NCBI GenBank assembly: GCA_041917975.1
Contig: JAYRWN010000156.1
Span: 1 to 26,251, forward strand
DNA: 26,251 nt
From: JAYRWN01 sp041917975
GTDB lineage: Bacteria > Bacteroidota > Bacteroidia > Chitinophagales > Saprospiraceae
Direction of reading: 5' to 3'
Positions 6,035 to 13,598 of this stretch are shown piece after piece; position 1 is the stretch's first letter; every line of letters begins with the position of its first letter. The notes beneath the pieces were generated by a model, which was not told the origin of the DNA, did not search any database, and worked only from the letters and a program-made list of their open reading frames with translations. The position numbers and the translations under genes are program-made.

Positions 6035-8935
6035 ATGCCGTTAGAGGAATTGTCAGCGCTGATCAGAGGAGAGGTGCGCTCAGATAAGCTGAGCCAGGCT
6101 GTTTATGCTACAGATGCTTCCATCTATAAAGAATACCCATTAGGGGTTGTTTACCCGCGAGATGAACTGGATCTGGTGACTATTGTAAACTTTTGTAGGC
6201 ACCGGAACATAGCCCTAATTCCTCGTACAGCCGGAACCTCCCTGGCAGGTCAGTGTGTGGGAAATGGACTGGTCGTGGACGTTTCCCGGCATATGACAGG
6301 TATTCTGGAAATCAATGAAGAAGAAAAGTGGGTCAGGGTTCAACCAGGGGTCATCCGGGATGAATTGAACCGCTTGCTTAAATCCTATGACCTAATGTTT
6401 GGCCCCAATACAGCAACCGCTAACCGTTGTATGCTGGGAGGCATGGTGGGCAATAACTCCTGTGGCTCCACGTCTATAGTTTATGGTACCACCCGTGATC
6501 ATGTCTTGGCTGTACGGGCGGTCTTAAGTGACGGATCTGTAACTGTCTTTAATTCCTGCTCTGCTGAAAAAATTCAGCGTTTAAGCCAACAATCTGATCT
6601 AGAAGGAATTATCTATCGTCAGATCATCATGTTGTTGCAAGATGAAGGGGTGCAAAAGAACATCCGGGATCATTATCCGAAAGCAACGATACGGCGCCGA
6701 AACAACGGTTATGCCATCGACACTTTAATTCATATGCATCCGTTCCAACGGCAGGGAGACCCTCTGAACCTGGCTAAACTGTTAGCGGGCAGCGAAGGTA
6801 CATTAGCTTTGTTTTCCGAAATAACCCTGAATTTGGTACCCTGTCCACCACCCGGAACAGCAATGCTGGCTGTTCATTTTCGCACCATAAAAGAGGCTTT
6901 GGTAGCAGTGCCAACCATTATGCAATTCGAACCATTCGCTTGTGAACTGATGGATAAGATTATCCTGGATTGTACACGTGCTCACCATCAATACGCGCAG
7001 GACCGTTCCTTTGTGGAGGGAGATCCGGCCGGTATACTCCTGGTAGAGTGCCGGGCGCTCAATGATCACGAAGCGATATTGGCTGGTGAACATATTATGA
7101 AGGCTTTACAAGCCAGTGGCCAAGGTTATGCCTGGCCTGTTCTCTGTGGTCCGCAGGTAACGCGGGCCTGGGCCTTACGACAAGCAGGATTGGGGCTATT
7201 AGCGAACTTGCCAGGGGAGAAAAAAGCAGTGGCATGTATAGAAGATACGGCGGTAGATATTCGCGATTTGGCGGATTATATCCAGGAGGTCCAGGATTTA
7301 ATGGCCAGTGTTCATCAGGAATCAATTTATTATGCTCACGCCGGGGATGGAGAACTGCATTTGAGGCCAGTCTTAAATCTGCGTGACCCTGATGATGTTA
7401 AATTGTTACGCACCATTAGTGAGAGTTCTGCTGCCCTGGTAAAAAAATACCAAGGCTCATTGGCCGGTGAACATGGTATTGGTCGTGTGAGAGGCGAATT
7501 TCTTAAAGATTTTATTGGTCAACAGAATTATGATTATTTAAAACAAATCAAACAGACCTGGGACCCGCACCATATTTTCAATCCCGGTAAAATTATTGAC
7601 GCCCCACCAATGGACAGCAGCCTAAGAGTACAACCGGTACAAAACCTGGATACCTTATTCCGATTTGAAGAAACTCATGGCTTTTTGGGGGCTGTGGAGC
7701 GTTGTACAGGAAGTGGGGATTGTCGTAAGTTACCGGAAGCGGGGGGAGGCCTGTGCCCAAGTTATCAGGCCACACGAAACGAGCGTGATACAACCCGGGC
7801 CCGGGCTAATGCACTGAGAGAATTTGTAAGTAATTCTGCTTATGCAGAAAATGCATGGAATCATCCTGAGTTGGAAGAAGTTTTAGATCTGTGTCTAAGC
7901 TGCAAAGCGTGTAAGCATGAATGTCCGTCCAGCGTGGATATGGCTACCCTGAAAGCCGAGTGGCAGTATCAATATTATCGTCATAACCGCCGGCCGTGGT
8001 CACACTACCTCTGGGCTAAATCTTCCACCTGGCAAAAGTTGGCTACGATACGTCCAAAGTGGACAAATGCTTTGCTTTACGGGCCCGGTGGGGACTTACT
8101 TAAATCCATGTTTGGGTTGGCGAATGAGAGGCCCTGGCCTCAATGGAGTTCTCAAAGCTGGACTAAATGGTTCAACCAAAATAAATCCCACTATCCTTTA
8201 CAACAGCACACCCGGGTCATTTTATTTGCTGATGAATTCACCAATTATTTTGACGCAGAAGTTGGAATAGCCGCTACAAAACTGTTGAGAACATTAGGTT
8301 ATGCGGTACAATTGTGGCGGGGCAACAGTGGACGAGCCTTAATATCGAAAGGTTTTTTACCCGCCGCCCGCGCTTTGGCCCACAGAAATATCAATGATAT
8401 CGCTCCTCTGCTTACCCCGGATACGGTGCTGGTAGGTATTGAACCATCCGCAATGCTAAGTTTTAGAGATGAGTATCCGAGACTGGTCAATGGAATCGAC
8501 TCTGCAAAAATCACAAACCTCCAAAATAATTCTTTGCTCATCGAAGAATTTTTAGGGCGGGAGATCAGAAATGGGGCAATTACCAGGGATAGATTCCATG
8601 AGGAAGAGGTGCGCCTGGTCTATCATGGTCATTGTCACCAAAAAGCTCTTACAGATCTGCAAGACGTCATGACATGTTTATCCCTGCCGTTGAACCATCA
8701 TGTAGAAGTCATTCCTTCCGGCTGCTGCGGATTAGCCGGATCATTTGGCTATGAACAAGAACATTATGATCTGAGCATGGCCATAGGAGAAATGGTTTTG
8801 TTTCCGGCAGTGCGAAACGCTGGCCTATCCAAATGGGTGGTGGCTTCGGGAACCAGTTGCCGCCATCAAATTCTTCATGGAACCGGAAGGCGCGCTGTTC
8901 ATCCGGTTGAAGTATTGTATAAAGCATTAAAATAA
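6035..8935 (+). CDS. FAD-binding and 4Fe-4S oxidoreductase, YdiJ/GlcD-GlpC fusion type
   Basis: A 966-residue fusion enzyme. Residues about 15-220 form the PCMH-type FAD domain, with the FAD loop PRTAGTSLAGQ (64-73) and GGMVGNNSCGS near 140. Residues about 260-530 are the FAD-oxidase C-terminal domain, with HAGDGELH and FNPGKI. A ferredoxin-like part follows: a first, spread-out set C557-x5-C563-x10-C574-P and a canonical CxxCxxCxxxCP (C620, C623, C626, C630). The end holds CCG-type motifs, HGHCHQKA (C867) and SGCCG (C897, C898). Such enzymes oxidise a D-2-hydroxyacid (D-lactate, D-2-hydroxyglutarate) and pass electrons through Fe-S to the quinone pool or another acceptor. E. coli YdiJ, of similar size, is a D-2-hydroxyglutarate dehydrogenase. 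The substrate here cannot be decided from sequence. The next gene starts five bases after its stop. Confidence 0.9.
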   Translation: MPLEELSALIRGEVRSDKLSQAVYATDASIYKEYPLGVVYPRDELDLVTIVNFCRHRNIALIPRTAGTSLAGQCVGNGLVVDVSRHMTGILEINEEEKWVRVQPGVIRDELNRLLKSYDLMFGPNTATANRCMLGGMVGNNSCGSTSIVYGTTRDHVLAVRAVLSDGSVTVFNSCSAEKIQRLSQQSDLEGIIYRQIIMLLQDEGVQKNIRDHYPKATIRRRNNGYAIDTLIHMHPFQRQGDPLNLAKLLAGSEGTLALFSEITLNLVPCPPPGTAMLAVHFRTIKEALVAVPTIMQFEPFACELMDKIILDCTRAHHQYAQDRSFVEGDPAGILLVECRALNDHEAILAGEHIMKALQASGQGYAWPVLCGPQVTRAWALRQAGLGLLANLPGEKKAVACIEDTAVDIRDLADYIQEVQDLMASVHQESIYYAHAGDGELHLRPVLNLRDPDDVKLLRTISESSAALVKKYQGSLAGEHGIGRVRGEFLKDFIGQQNYDYLKQIKQTWDPHHIFNPGKIIDAPPMDSSLRVQPVQNLDTLFRFEETHGFLGAVERCTGSGDCRKLPEAGGGLCPSYQATRNERDTTRARANALREFVSNSAYAENAWNHPELEEVLDLCLSCKACKHECPSSVDMATLKAEWQYQYYRHNRRPWSHYLWAKSSTWQKLATIRPKWTNALLYGPGGDLLKSMFGLANERPWPQWSSQSWTKWFNQNKSHYPLQQHTRVILFADEFTNYFDAEVGIAATKLLRTLGYAVQLWRGNSGRALISKGFLPAARALAHRNINDIAPLLTPDTVLVGIEPSAMLSFRDEYPRLVNGIDSAKITNLQNNSLLIEEFLGREIRNGAITRDRFHEEEVRLVYHGHCHQKALTDLQDVMTCLSLPLNHHVEVIPSGCCGLAGSFGYEQEHYDLSMAIGEMVLFPAVRNAGLSKWVVASGTSCRHQILHGTGRRAVHPVEVLYKALK

Positions 8936-8940
8936 CTGAC

Positions 8941-9345
8941 ATGGCCGGTTATTCGGGGAAAGCCGTTTATCAAAAATTAGGGCTACAACCTACGCATCGC
9001 CTGAAAGTGTTGCAAAGCCCGCAGGATTATGCCGCGCTGGTGGGACTGGGAAAAGTAACTTTCACGGATGCACACCATGACTTGGATGTAATCCATGTTT
9101 TTATCTACACTGTTGAAGATTTATGGACTTTGTTACCCGGTCTACCAAAGGAGATAAAACCCTCCGGCATGATCTGGGTATCCTGGCCTAAGAAAAAATC
9201 ACCGCTTTTTTCGGGAATAACTGAAGATCACATTCGTGAAGCAGCCTTAGGGATGGACTTGGTAGATGTAAAAGTGTGCGCCATTAACGACACCTGGTCG
9301 GCTCTAAAATTGGTTATCCCGCTGACCAAAAGAGGGATGTATTAA
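8941..9345 (+). CDS. DUF3052-like protein
   Basis: A 134-residue soluble protein starting AGYSGKAVYQKLGL, the characteristic opening of DUF3052 proteins, followed by LKVLQSPQDYAALVG, an acidic middle, GMIWVSWPKK near 79 and a C-terminal WSALKLVIPL strand. The fold is probably a small alpha/beta domain; no catalytic motif is visible and the function is unknown. It begins five bases after the stop of the FAD/Fe-S dehydrogenase, so the two are almost certainly translated from one transcript. Confidence 0.75.
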   Translation: MAGYSGKAVYQKLGLQPTHRLKVLQSPQDYAALVGLGKVTFTDAHHDLDVIHVFIYTVEDLWTLLPGLPKEIKPSGMIWVSWPKKKSPLFSGITEDHIREAALGMDLVDVKVCAINDTWSALKLVIPLTKRGMY

Positions 9346-9363
9346 CTCACTTCTTCCACTCAA

Positions 9364-9427
9364 TTGTAATATATATCACAATGAGTAGGCCGACACCAGT
9401 CTGATATAAAAATCAAACGTACCTTTG
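9364..9427 (+). promoter_or_regulatory. Putative Crp/Fnr-type site and -7 box of the SulP gene
   Basis: TTGTAA-N6-TCACAA at 9364-9381 is a near-perfect CRP-like dyad with one asymmetric base. A perfect TAnnTTTG box (TACCTTTG, 9420-9427) ends 54.5 bp from its centre, about 17 bp further than at the other sites. If that box is used, transcription begins almost at the GTG start codon (9433), so the mRNA would be nearly leaderless. Confidence 0.45.
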
Positions 9428-9432
9428 ACCTC

Positions 9433-11163
9433 GTGAATGATTTTTGGCCCAAATTATTTCCTTTTTTAACCTGGAAACACCGCATAAACAAGCAGTCTAT
9501 CTGGGCAGATCTCCTGGCGGGAATGACCAGCGCCATTATTGTTTTGCCCCAAGGCGTTGCGTTTGCCATGATTGCCGGACTCCCCCCGATTTACGGGCTT
9601 TATACTGCTATGATATCTCCAATTATTGCCGGGCTATGGGGATCGTCGATGTATATGATTTCCGGTCCAATGACACCGATCTCCTTGCTTATTTTTGATG
9701 GCATCAGCCCTATGGCGGAGCCTGGTTCAGCAGGTTTTATTTCCTTGACCATGACGGTGACTCTTGTGGCGGGAATGATGCAAATGTTATTAAGCATCAT
9801 CAAATTAGGAGGCTTGGTTAATTTTGTATCCTCTGTGGTTTTAGAGGGCTTTACTGCCGGCGTGGGCATATTAATCCTGGTGAGTCAATTGAGACATGTC
9901 ACCGGCATTGCCATTCCTTCAGGGGCCGGTATGCCGGGCACTTTGCAGATCATATTTTCGAACCTTGATGCTCTGAATTTTTGGGCTTTTTTTCTGGGTA
10001 GTTTGGCTTTTCTGATGGCTATGGCTTTCAAACATATTCGGCCCAAATGGCCTAATTTGTTGTTAGCGATGCTTATCACCGGGCTCTTGAGCTTCTGGTT
10101 GGAAGCCCCGTCCTATGGTGTAGAGGTAGTAGGTGAAATGCCTTCCCATTTACCGCCTTGGCAACTCCCACTATTCGACTGGACCACCTGGAACCGCTTA
10201 GCTCCCAGCGCCCTGGCCATAGCCATGGTTGGTTTAATCCAATCGGTAGCGATTGGAAAAACGTTGGCCATAAGAGCAGGCGATAAATTTAATAGTACCC
10301 AGGAATTTTTTGGTCAGGGGTTATCCAACACGATAGGCAGCTTTTTCAGTAATTTCGCAGGGTCAGGGTCGTTTACACGCAGTAACCTTAATTACGAGTC
10401 GGGCGCTAAAACACCCTTAAGTGCAGTTTTTTCAGGCATTTTTTTAATCGGGATTGTTTTATTTATTGCTCCCTTTACGGCGCATTTACCGATTGCGGCC
10501 ATGGGCGGAATCATCATTTATGTAGCCCTGCAATTGATTAAATTTAAATCCATCCGGCTATTATACCGCGCTAATCGGGCTCAGTTTATGGTTTTTGTGG
10601 TTACTTTTCTGGCTACTTTATTTTTTGACCTGGGGTATGCCGTCATTTTTGGGGTGATGGCCTCACTATTCTTTTATCTCCAGCGGACATCCCAGCCATT
10701 TGTGGTGGAGATGGTTCCTGACCCGGATACCATGAACCGTTTCATAAATCATGTCAGAAAACCCGAACTGGTCAGCTGCCCGCAGTTGAGCATGATCCGG
10801 GTTGATGGGTCACTGTTCTTTGGATCTATCGACCATATCAATGAAGCGATTGACCGCTTGACAGGTACTAAAAAATTTATTTTAATTATTGCCGATGGTA
10901 TAAATTTTATTGATGTGGCCGGGAGTGAATGGCTGGTAAACAAAGTTAGGGCGCAACGTGCCCTGGGCGGAGAGATATTCTTTTCAGGTTTGAAACGAAA
11001 TGCCCAGGAGACCTTTGAACGAGGTGGATTTAAAGACCAAATCGGCGGTGACTATTTTTTTGACAACAAAAAGGAAGCCATCGAATATATTTTTCAACGC
11101 CTGGATGCCCCCACCTGCCAAACCTGTGATAAGCGGATATTCTGGGAATGTAACATGCTCTGA
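9433..11163 (+). CDS. SulP family anion transporter with C-terminal STAS domain
   Basis: A 576-residue inner-membrane transporter of the SLC26/SulP family. The membrane part (about 20-415) begins with QSIWADLLAGMTSAIIVLPQ and PPIYGLYTAMISP, the usual family signatures, and contains FAGSGSFTRSNLNYESGAKTPLS-type sequence near 310-330. A STAS domain follows (about 430-550; VDGSLFFGS, GINFIDVAGSEWL). The tail ends in a cysteine cluster, C562-x2-C565-x7-C573, within four residues of the C-terminus. Family members carry sulfate, bicarbonate or other anions; the substrate is not predictable from sequence. The start is a GTG, since no ATG in frame precedes the first conserved helix. A Crp-like site upstream links it to the sulfur genes, which makes a sulfur oxyanion a reasonable guess. 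Confidence 0.93.
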   Translation: MNDFWPKLFPFLTWKHRINKQSIWADLLAGMTSAIIVLPQGVAFAMIAGLPPIYGLYTAMISPIIAGLWGSSMYMISGPMTPISLLIFDGISPMAEPGSAGFISLTMTVTLVAGMMQMLLSIIKLGGLVNFVSSVVLEGFTAGVGILILVSQLRHVTGIAIPSGAGMPGTLQIIFSNLDALNFWAFFLGSLAFLMAMAFKHIRPKWPNLLLAMLITGLLSFWLEAPSYGVEVVGEMPSHLPPWQLPLFDWTTWNRLAPSALAIAMVGLIQSVAIGKTLAIRAGDKFNSTQEFFGQGLSNTIGSFFSNFAGSGSFTRSNLNYESGAKTPLSAVFSGIFLIGIVLFIAPFTAHLPIAAMGGIIIYVALQLIKFKSIRLLYRANRAQFMVFVVTFLATLFFDLGYAVIFGVMASLFFYLQRTSQPFVVEMVPDPDTMNRFINHVRKPELVSCPQLSMIRVDGSLFFGSIDHINEAIDRLTGTKKFILIIADGINFIDVAGSEWLVNKVRAQRALGGEIFFSGLKRNAQETFERGGFKDQIGGDYFFDNKKEAIEYIFQRLDAPTCQTCDKRIFWECNML

Positions 11164-11235
11164 AAATATTATTTGTTAGCAGGCCTCCTTTGAGGAAATG
11201 TATTACTTTAGTGTTGACCAAAATAATTCATAATT

Positions 11236-11904
11236 ATGAAGAAGCAATGGATGCTGGTAATCATTTTACTGGCCATAGGTTTTTCACGTATTCAGGCTCA
11301 AAATGAAGTCAAAGATATTTTTGTAGGTAAATGGGAGTTAATCTTTAAAGGGACACCGAATGGTGATGCTAAATTACATGCCGAACTCATGCGCACCGAA
11401 GGCAAACTAGGTGGATTGTTAAAAGATCCATCGACATCCACAGATCCTATCAAAATTACCAGTATTGATGAAAAGGAGGGCGGCCTGGTTATTTATTTTT
11501 CCGCTCAAGGTTATGATGTTTCGGTGGATTTAAAAAAAGTAGATGACCATAATCTTACCGGAACTTTAATGAATATGTTCGAAGCAACAGCTACCCGCCT
11601 GCAAGAAGATTTTTTTGCGGGGAAATGGGAAATAACTTTTTTAGGAACACCGAATGGAGATGGTAAATTACACACCGAATTAATTCGTCAGGAAGGAAAA
11701 CTGACCGGTGAATTAAAAGATCCCTCCGGTCAGGTCGAACCGATAAAAATTTCTCGAATAGACGAAAAAGAAAACGGGATAGAAATATTTTTTACTGCCC
11801 AGGGTTATGATGTCTCGGTAGTGCTAAATAAAGTGGATAACGATAACCTTAAAGGATCATTAATCAATATGTTCGATGCCAAGGCTGCACGAATAAAAAA
11901 TTGA
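11236..11904 (+). CDS. Secreted protein of two near-identical domains (unrecognised)
   Basis: A 222-residue protein with a clear signal peptide (MKKQWMLVIILLAIGFSRIQAQ). The mature part is two tandem copies of a domain of about 97 residues, starting at DIFVGKWELIFKGTPNGD and DFFAGKWEITFLGTPNGD. By direct count about 63 of 97 positions are identical, so the duplication is recent or held by selection. Each copy has alternating strand patterns (KWELIFKG, IKIT, LVIYFSAQGYDVSV, LTGTLMNMF), like a small beta-barrel. Single-copy relatives seem common in Bacteroidota, but I know of no assigned function. It starts 72 bases after the SulP stop, with its own terminator behind it. Confidence 0.8.
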   Translation: MKKQWMLVIILLAIGFSRIQAQNEVKDIFVGKWELIFKGTPNGDAKLHAELMRTEGKLGGLLKDPSTSTDPIKITSIDEKEGGLVIYFSAQGYDVSVDLKKVDDHNLTGTLMNMFEATATRLQEDFFAGKWEITFLGTPNGDGKLHTELIRQEGKLTGELKDPSGQVEPIKISRIDEKENGIEIFFTAQGYDVSVVLNKVDNDNLKGSLINMFDAKAARIKN

Positions 11905-11923
11905 CCTTGCTTTCTTGCTGAAT

Positions 11924-11962
11924 TGCTGTGGGATTCTGCCGTTAAGCAGTACAGCATTTTTT
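11924..11962 (+). terminator. Intrinsic terminator of the two-domain secreted protein gene
   Basis: TGCTGT (11924-11929) pairs with ACAGCA (11951-11956), with a nested CTGC/GCAG stem, followed directly by six Ts. It lies 20 bases past the stop codon. Confidence 0.75.
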
Positions 11963-12110
11963 GCGCCTATTGTACATTTTGACAAAATGATAAAATTATC
12001 GGGCGGTCAATGATTAATTAATGGGAATTAACAATTTTTAGAACCAGACGCAGTGAACCAAACATCGTGACACACAAAAAAGTATAATGGTCACCTTACT
12101 TATTTAGCAC

Positions 12111-12130
12111 TAAGCTTGCAGGTAAGCTTA
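12111..12130. repeat. Short inverted repeat downstream of the MerC-family gene
   Basis: TAAGCTT-GCAGGT-AAGCTTA is a perfect 7-bp inverted repeat with a 6-base loop, 11 bases past the stop of the leftward MerC-family gene. There is no U run on either side, so it is a 3'-end hairpin candidate rather than a standard terminator. The rest of 11963-12110 shows no gene. Confidence 0.4.
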
Positions 12131-12140
12131 ATAATTTCAT

Positions 12141-12530
12141 TTATTTTCGGCAAGCATGACCGGACTTAAAAGCCTGAAAATGGGTGATGATTAAACTAAC
12201 CGAACCCAGGTGTACCAAAATATCCCATCCGTTTAGAGAAAAACATAATTCGGCGAGCATTCCGCTGCCGAGCAAAATCCAGGCGATGGCGAATTGCCAT
12301 TTTAAACGCCAACGCACTTTGCGCATGGAAGCTAAAACAGCCCACAAACTTAATAGTAGAAATAAGACATCTAAATACATCCATAATGGAGATTCTGTTG
12401 TGTGGTCCATAGGTGTTAACCAGGATTTGCTGGCCATGAGCAAAGGGAGTGCGGTACAGTGTACAACACACAATAAACTGTTGGTTATACCTAGGATGTC
12501 GGAATTATAATAAAGTCGGAATGCAGGCAT
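12141..12530 (-). CDS. MerC domain-containing membrane protein
   Basis: A 129-residue inner-membrane protein with four hydrophobic segments. The MerC signature is at the N-terminal end of helix one: DILGITNSLLCVVHCTALPL, with C21, H24 and C25 (CxxHC). A fourth metal-type ligand could be C127 at the C-terminus. MerC proteins were first known from mercury operons, but members beside Fur/Zur-controlled TonB receptors, with no mer genes, are more likely tied to zinc or another metal. It is the last gene of the leftward receptor cluster, 127 bases after the His-rich gene. That gap holds only small hairpins (CGCC-TTCA-GGCG near 12599-12610), so co-transcription is possible but not certain. Confidence 0.85.
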   Translation of the reverse strand: MPAFRLYYNSDILGITNSLLCVVHCTALPLLMASKSWLTPMDHTTESPLWMYLDVLFLLLSLWAVLASMRKVRWRLKWQFAIAWILLGSGMLAELCFSLNGWDILVHLGSVSLIITHFQAFKSGHACRK

Positions 12531-12657
12531 TAAAAAGTGGTTTATACGGTTTATAAATTAAAAAACCAAGATCAAAAAAGGAAGAAAAATTACCAGCGCC
12601 TTCAGGCGTTAACGCAATAATATTTAAATGACATAAACCCGCTGATGGCGGTAATTT

Positions 12658-13020
12658 TTAAACCAGAGGCGGTTTTTCAGGTAAGGTTAAGAACCCTTGG
12701 GAATGGTAATTATGGTTTGTAATAAACATTAAATGTTTTTGCTTTGAAAATAATTTGGGGAGATAAAACCATTCCTCCAGTACCATTTCTTTTAGCTCTA
12801 TTTTGGTGTTGATACTGTAATTGGATTCCGGTGACGTAGATGAATGCATTGTGTCAATGGCTATCCGATGTTCCGGAGAACTACACTCAGGGTGATCGTG
12901 AGTATCAGCGGTATTGCTGCACATCATGTGCAAATGCACTTGTAGAATATGTAAATTCATGCTGAGTTGATAACCCAGCGGTACTAAAAAAATAACTAAT
13001 AATACCCTTGCTCTAAACAT
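12658..13020 (-). CDS. Small His-rich exported protein (unrecognised)
   Basis: A 120-residue protein with an N-terminal hydrophobic segment (VLLVIFLVPLGYQL) that should export or anchor it. It has ten histidines, several clustered (LHILQVHLHMMC, THDHPEC), plus C34 and C46, a composition suited to binding a transition metal. The C-terminal half has no obvious motif and ends EKPPLV. I do not recognise a family. It starts two bases after the stop of the lipoprotein reading frame upstream and belongs to the TonB-receptor cluster, so a part in periplasmic metal handling is a fair inference. Confidence 0.65.
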   Translation of the reverse strand: MFRARVLLVIFLVPLGYQLSMNLHILQVHLHMMCSNTADTHDHPECSSPEHRIAIDTMHSSTSPESNYSINTKIELKEMVLEEWFYLPKLFSKQKHLMFITNHNYHSQGFLTLPEKPPLV

Positions 13021-13022
13021 GC

Positions 13023-13579
13023 TTATTGGACGGTGACTTGAAAGGTAACTTCTACATCCGTTTCACCACCGGCATTGGTTAGATCACCAAGGTCAACGCC
13101 GGCAGCATTTTTATTAGGCTGGTGACGGAGGGTCACGATCAGCGTACCGGATCCGGCGGTCGGTGTATAGACGTGCAGACTCAGGCCTAAGGGTTTACCT
13201 TTGGTATCGTTGTCTAAATAAGACCAGTCCACATTTAAATTAGTACTAAATCTTAAAAAGATTTGATGATCATCACTTTCTTCGGAAATTTCGGTGGTAA
13301 TATTTTCTGCCGGCGACACAGTTTCGTTAAGAAAACTAATTTGCGCTTTGTAATGAGCTCCTTTTTTAACAGACCATTGGTAATCACCGGACTATTTCCG
13401 CCATTTCCATCGAGGTCCTTAAATTCAAAATTGACCGGAGCAGATCCATCTTCAGGAGTAAAAGTAAGTCTCACGGTAGTGATTAATTCTTCATCGTTTT
13501 CTACCGACGGGTCATCTTTGCCGCAAGCTGTCCAAATCAATGCGCTGAAGAGAACCAAAAATTTAATGGATTTAAACAT
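13023..13579 (-). pseudogene. Frameshifted lipoprotein of the zinc-receptor cluster
   Basis: Two overlapping frames make one protein. Frame one starts at 13579 with a lipoprotein signal (FLVLFSALIWTAC, C19) and reads to L71-K72-K73; frame two, one base back, continues GAHYKAQISFLNETVSPAEN and runs to 13023. Joined, this gives 185 residues resembling the Bacteroidota family often labelled 'type 1 periplasmic binding fold superfamily' (ELITT near 31, DLDGNGGNSPVIT near 56, ETDVEVTFQVTVQ at the end). The join falls on a run of six As, read TTA AAA AAG (minus strand, plus 13361-13369). One missing A explains it, and the run is also an in-frame A-AAA-AAG slippery heptamer. Read without a shift, the first frame ends after 108 residues with an unrelated basic tail. 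It sits 19 bases after the receptor gene. Possible causes: sequencing error, a true mutation, or -1 frameshifting. Confidence 0.8.
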
Positions 13580-13598
13580 AAAATTAATTGTTTTATAG

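Noticed and set aside
12199..12510. Long frames on both strands within the MerC-family gene.
   Set aside because: They lack membrane or family features; the MerC signature and helices are in the frame 12530-12141.
12595..12651. Small hairpins (CGCC-TTCA-GGCG and CCGC-TGATG-GCGG) before the MerC-family gene.
   Set aside because: Four-base-pair stems without a U run; not enough to call a terminator or riboswitch.
13253..13598. Plus-strand frame across the frameshifted lipoprotein gene.
   Set aside because: No recognisable protein; it mirrors a gene with clear family sequence on the other strand.
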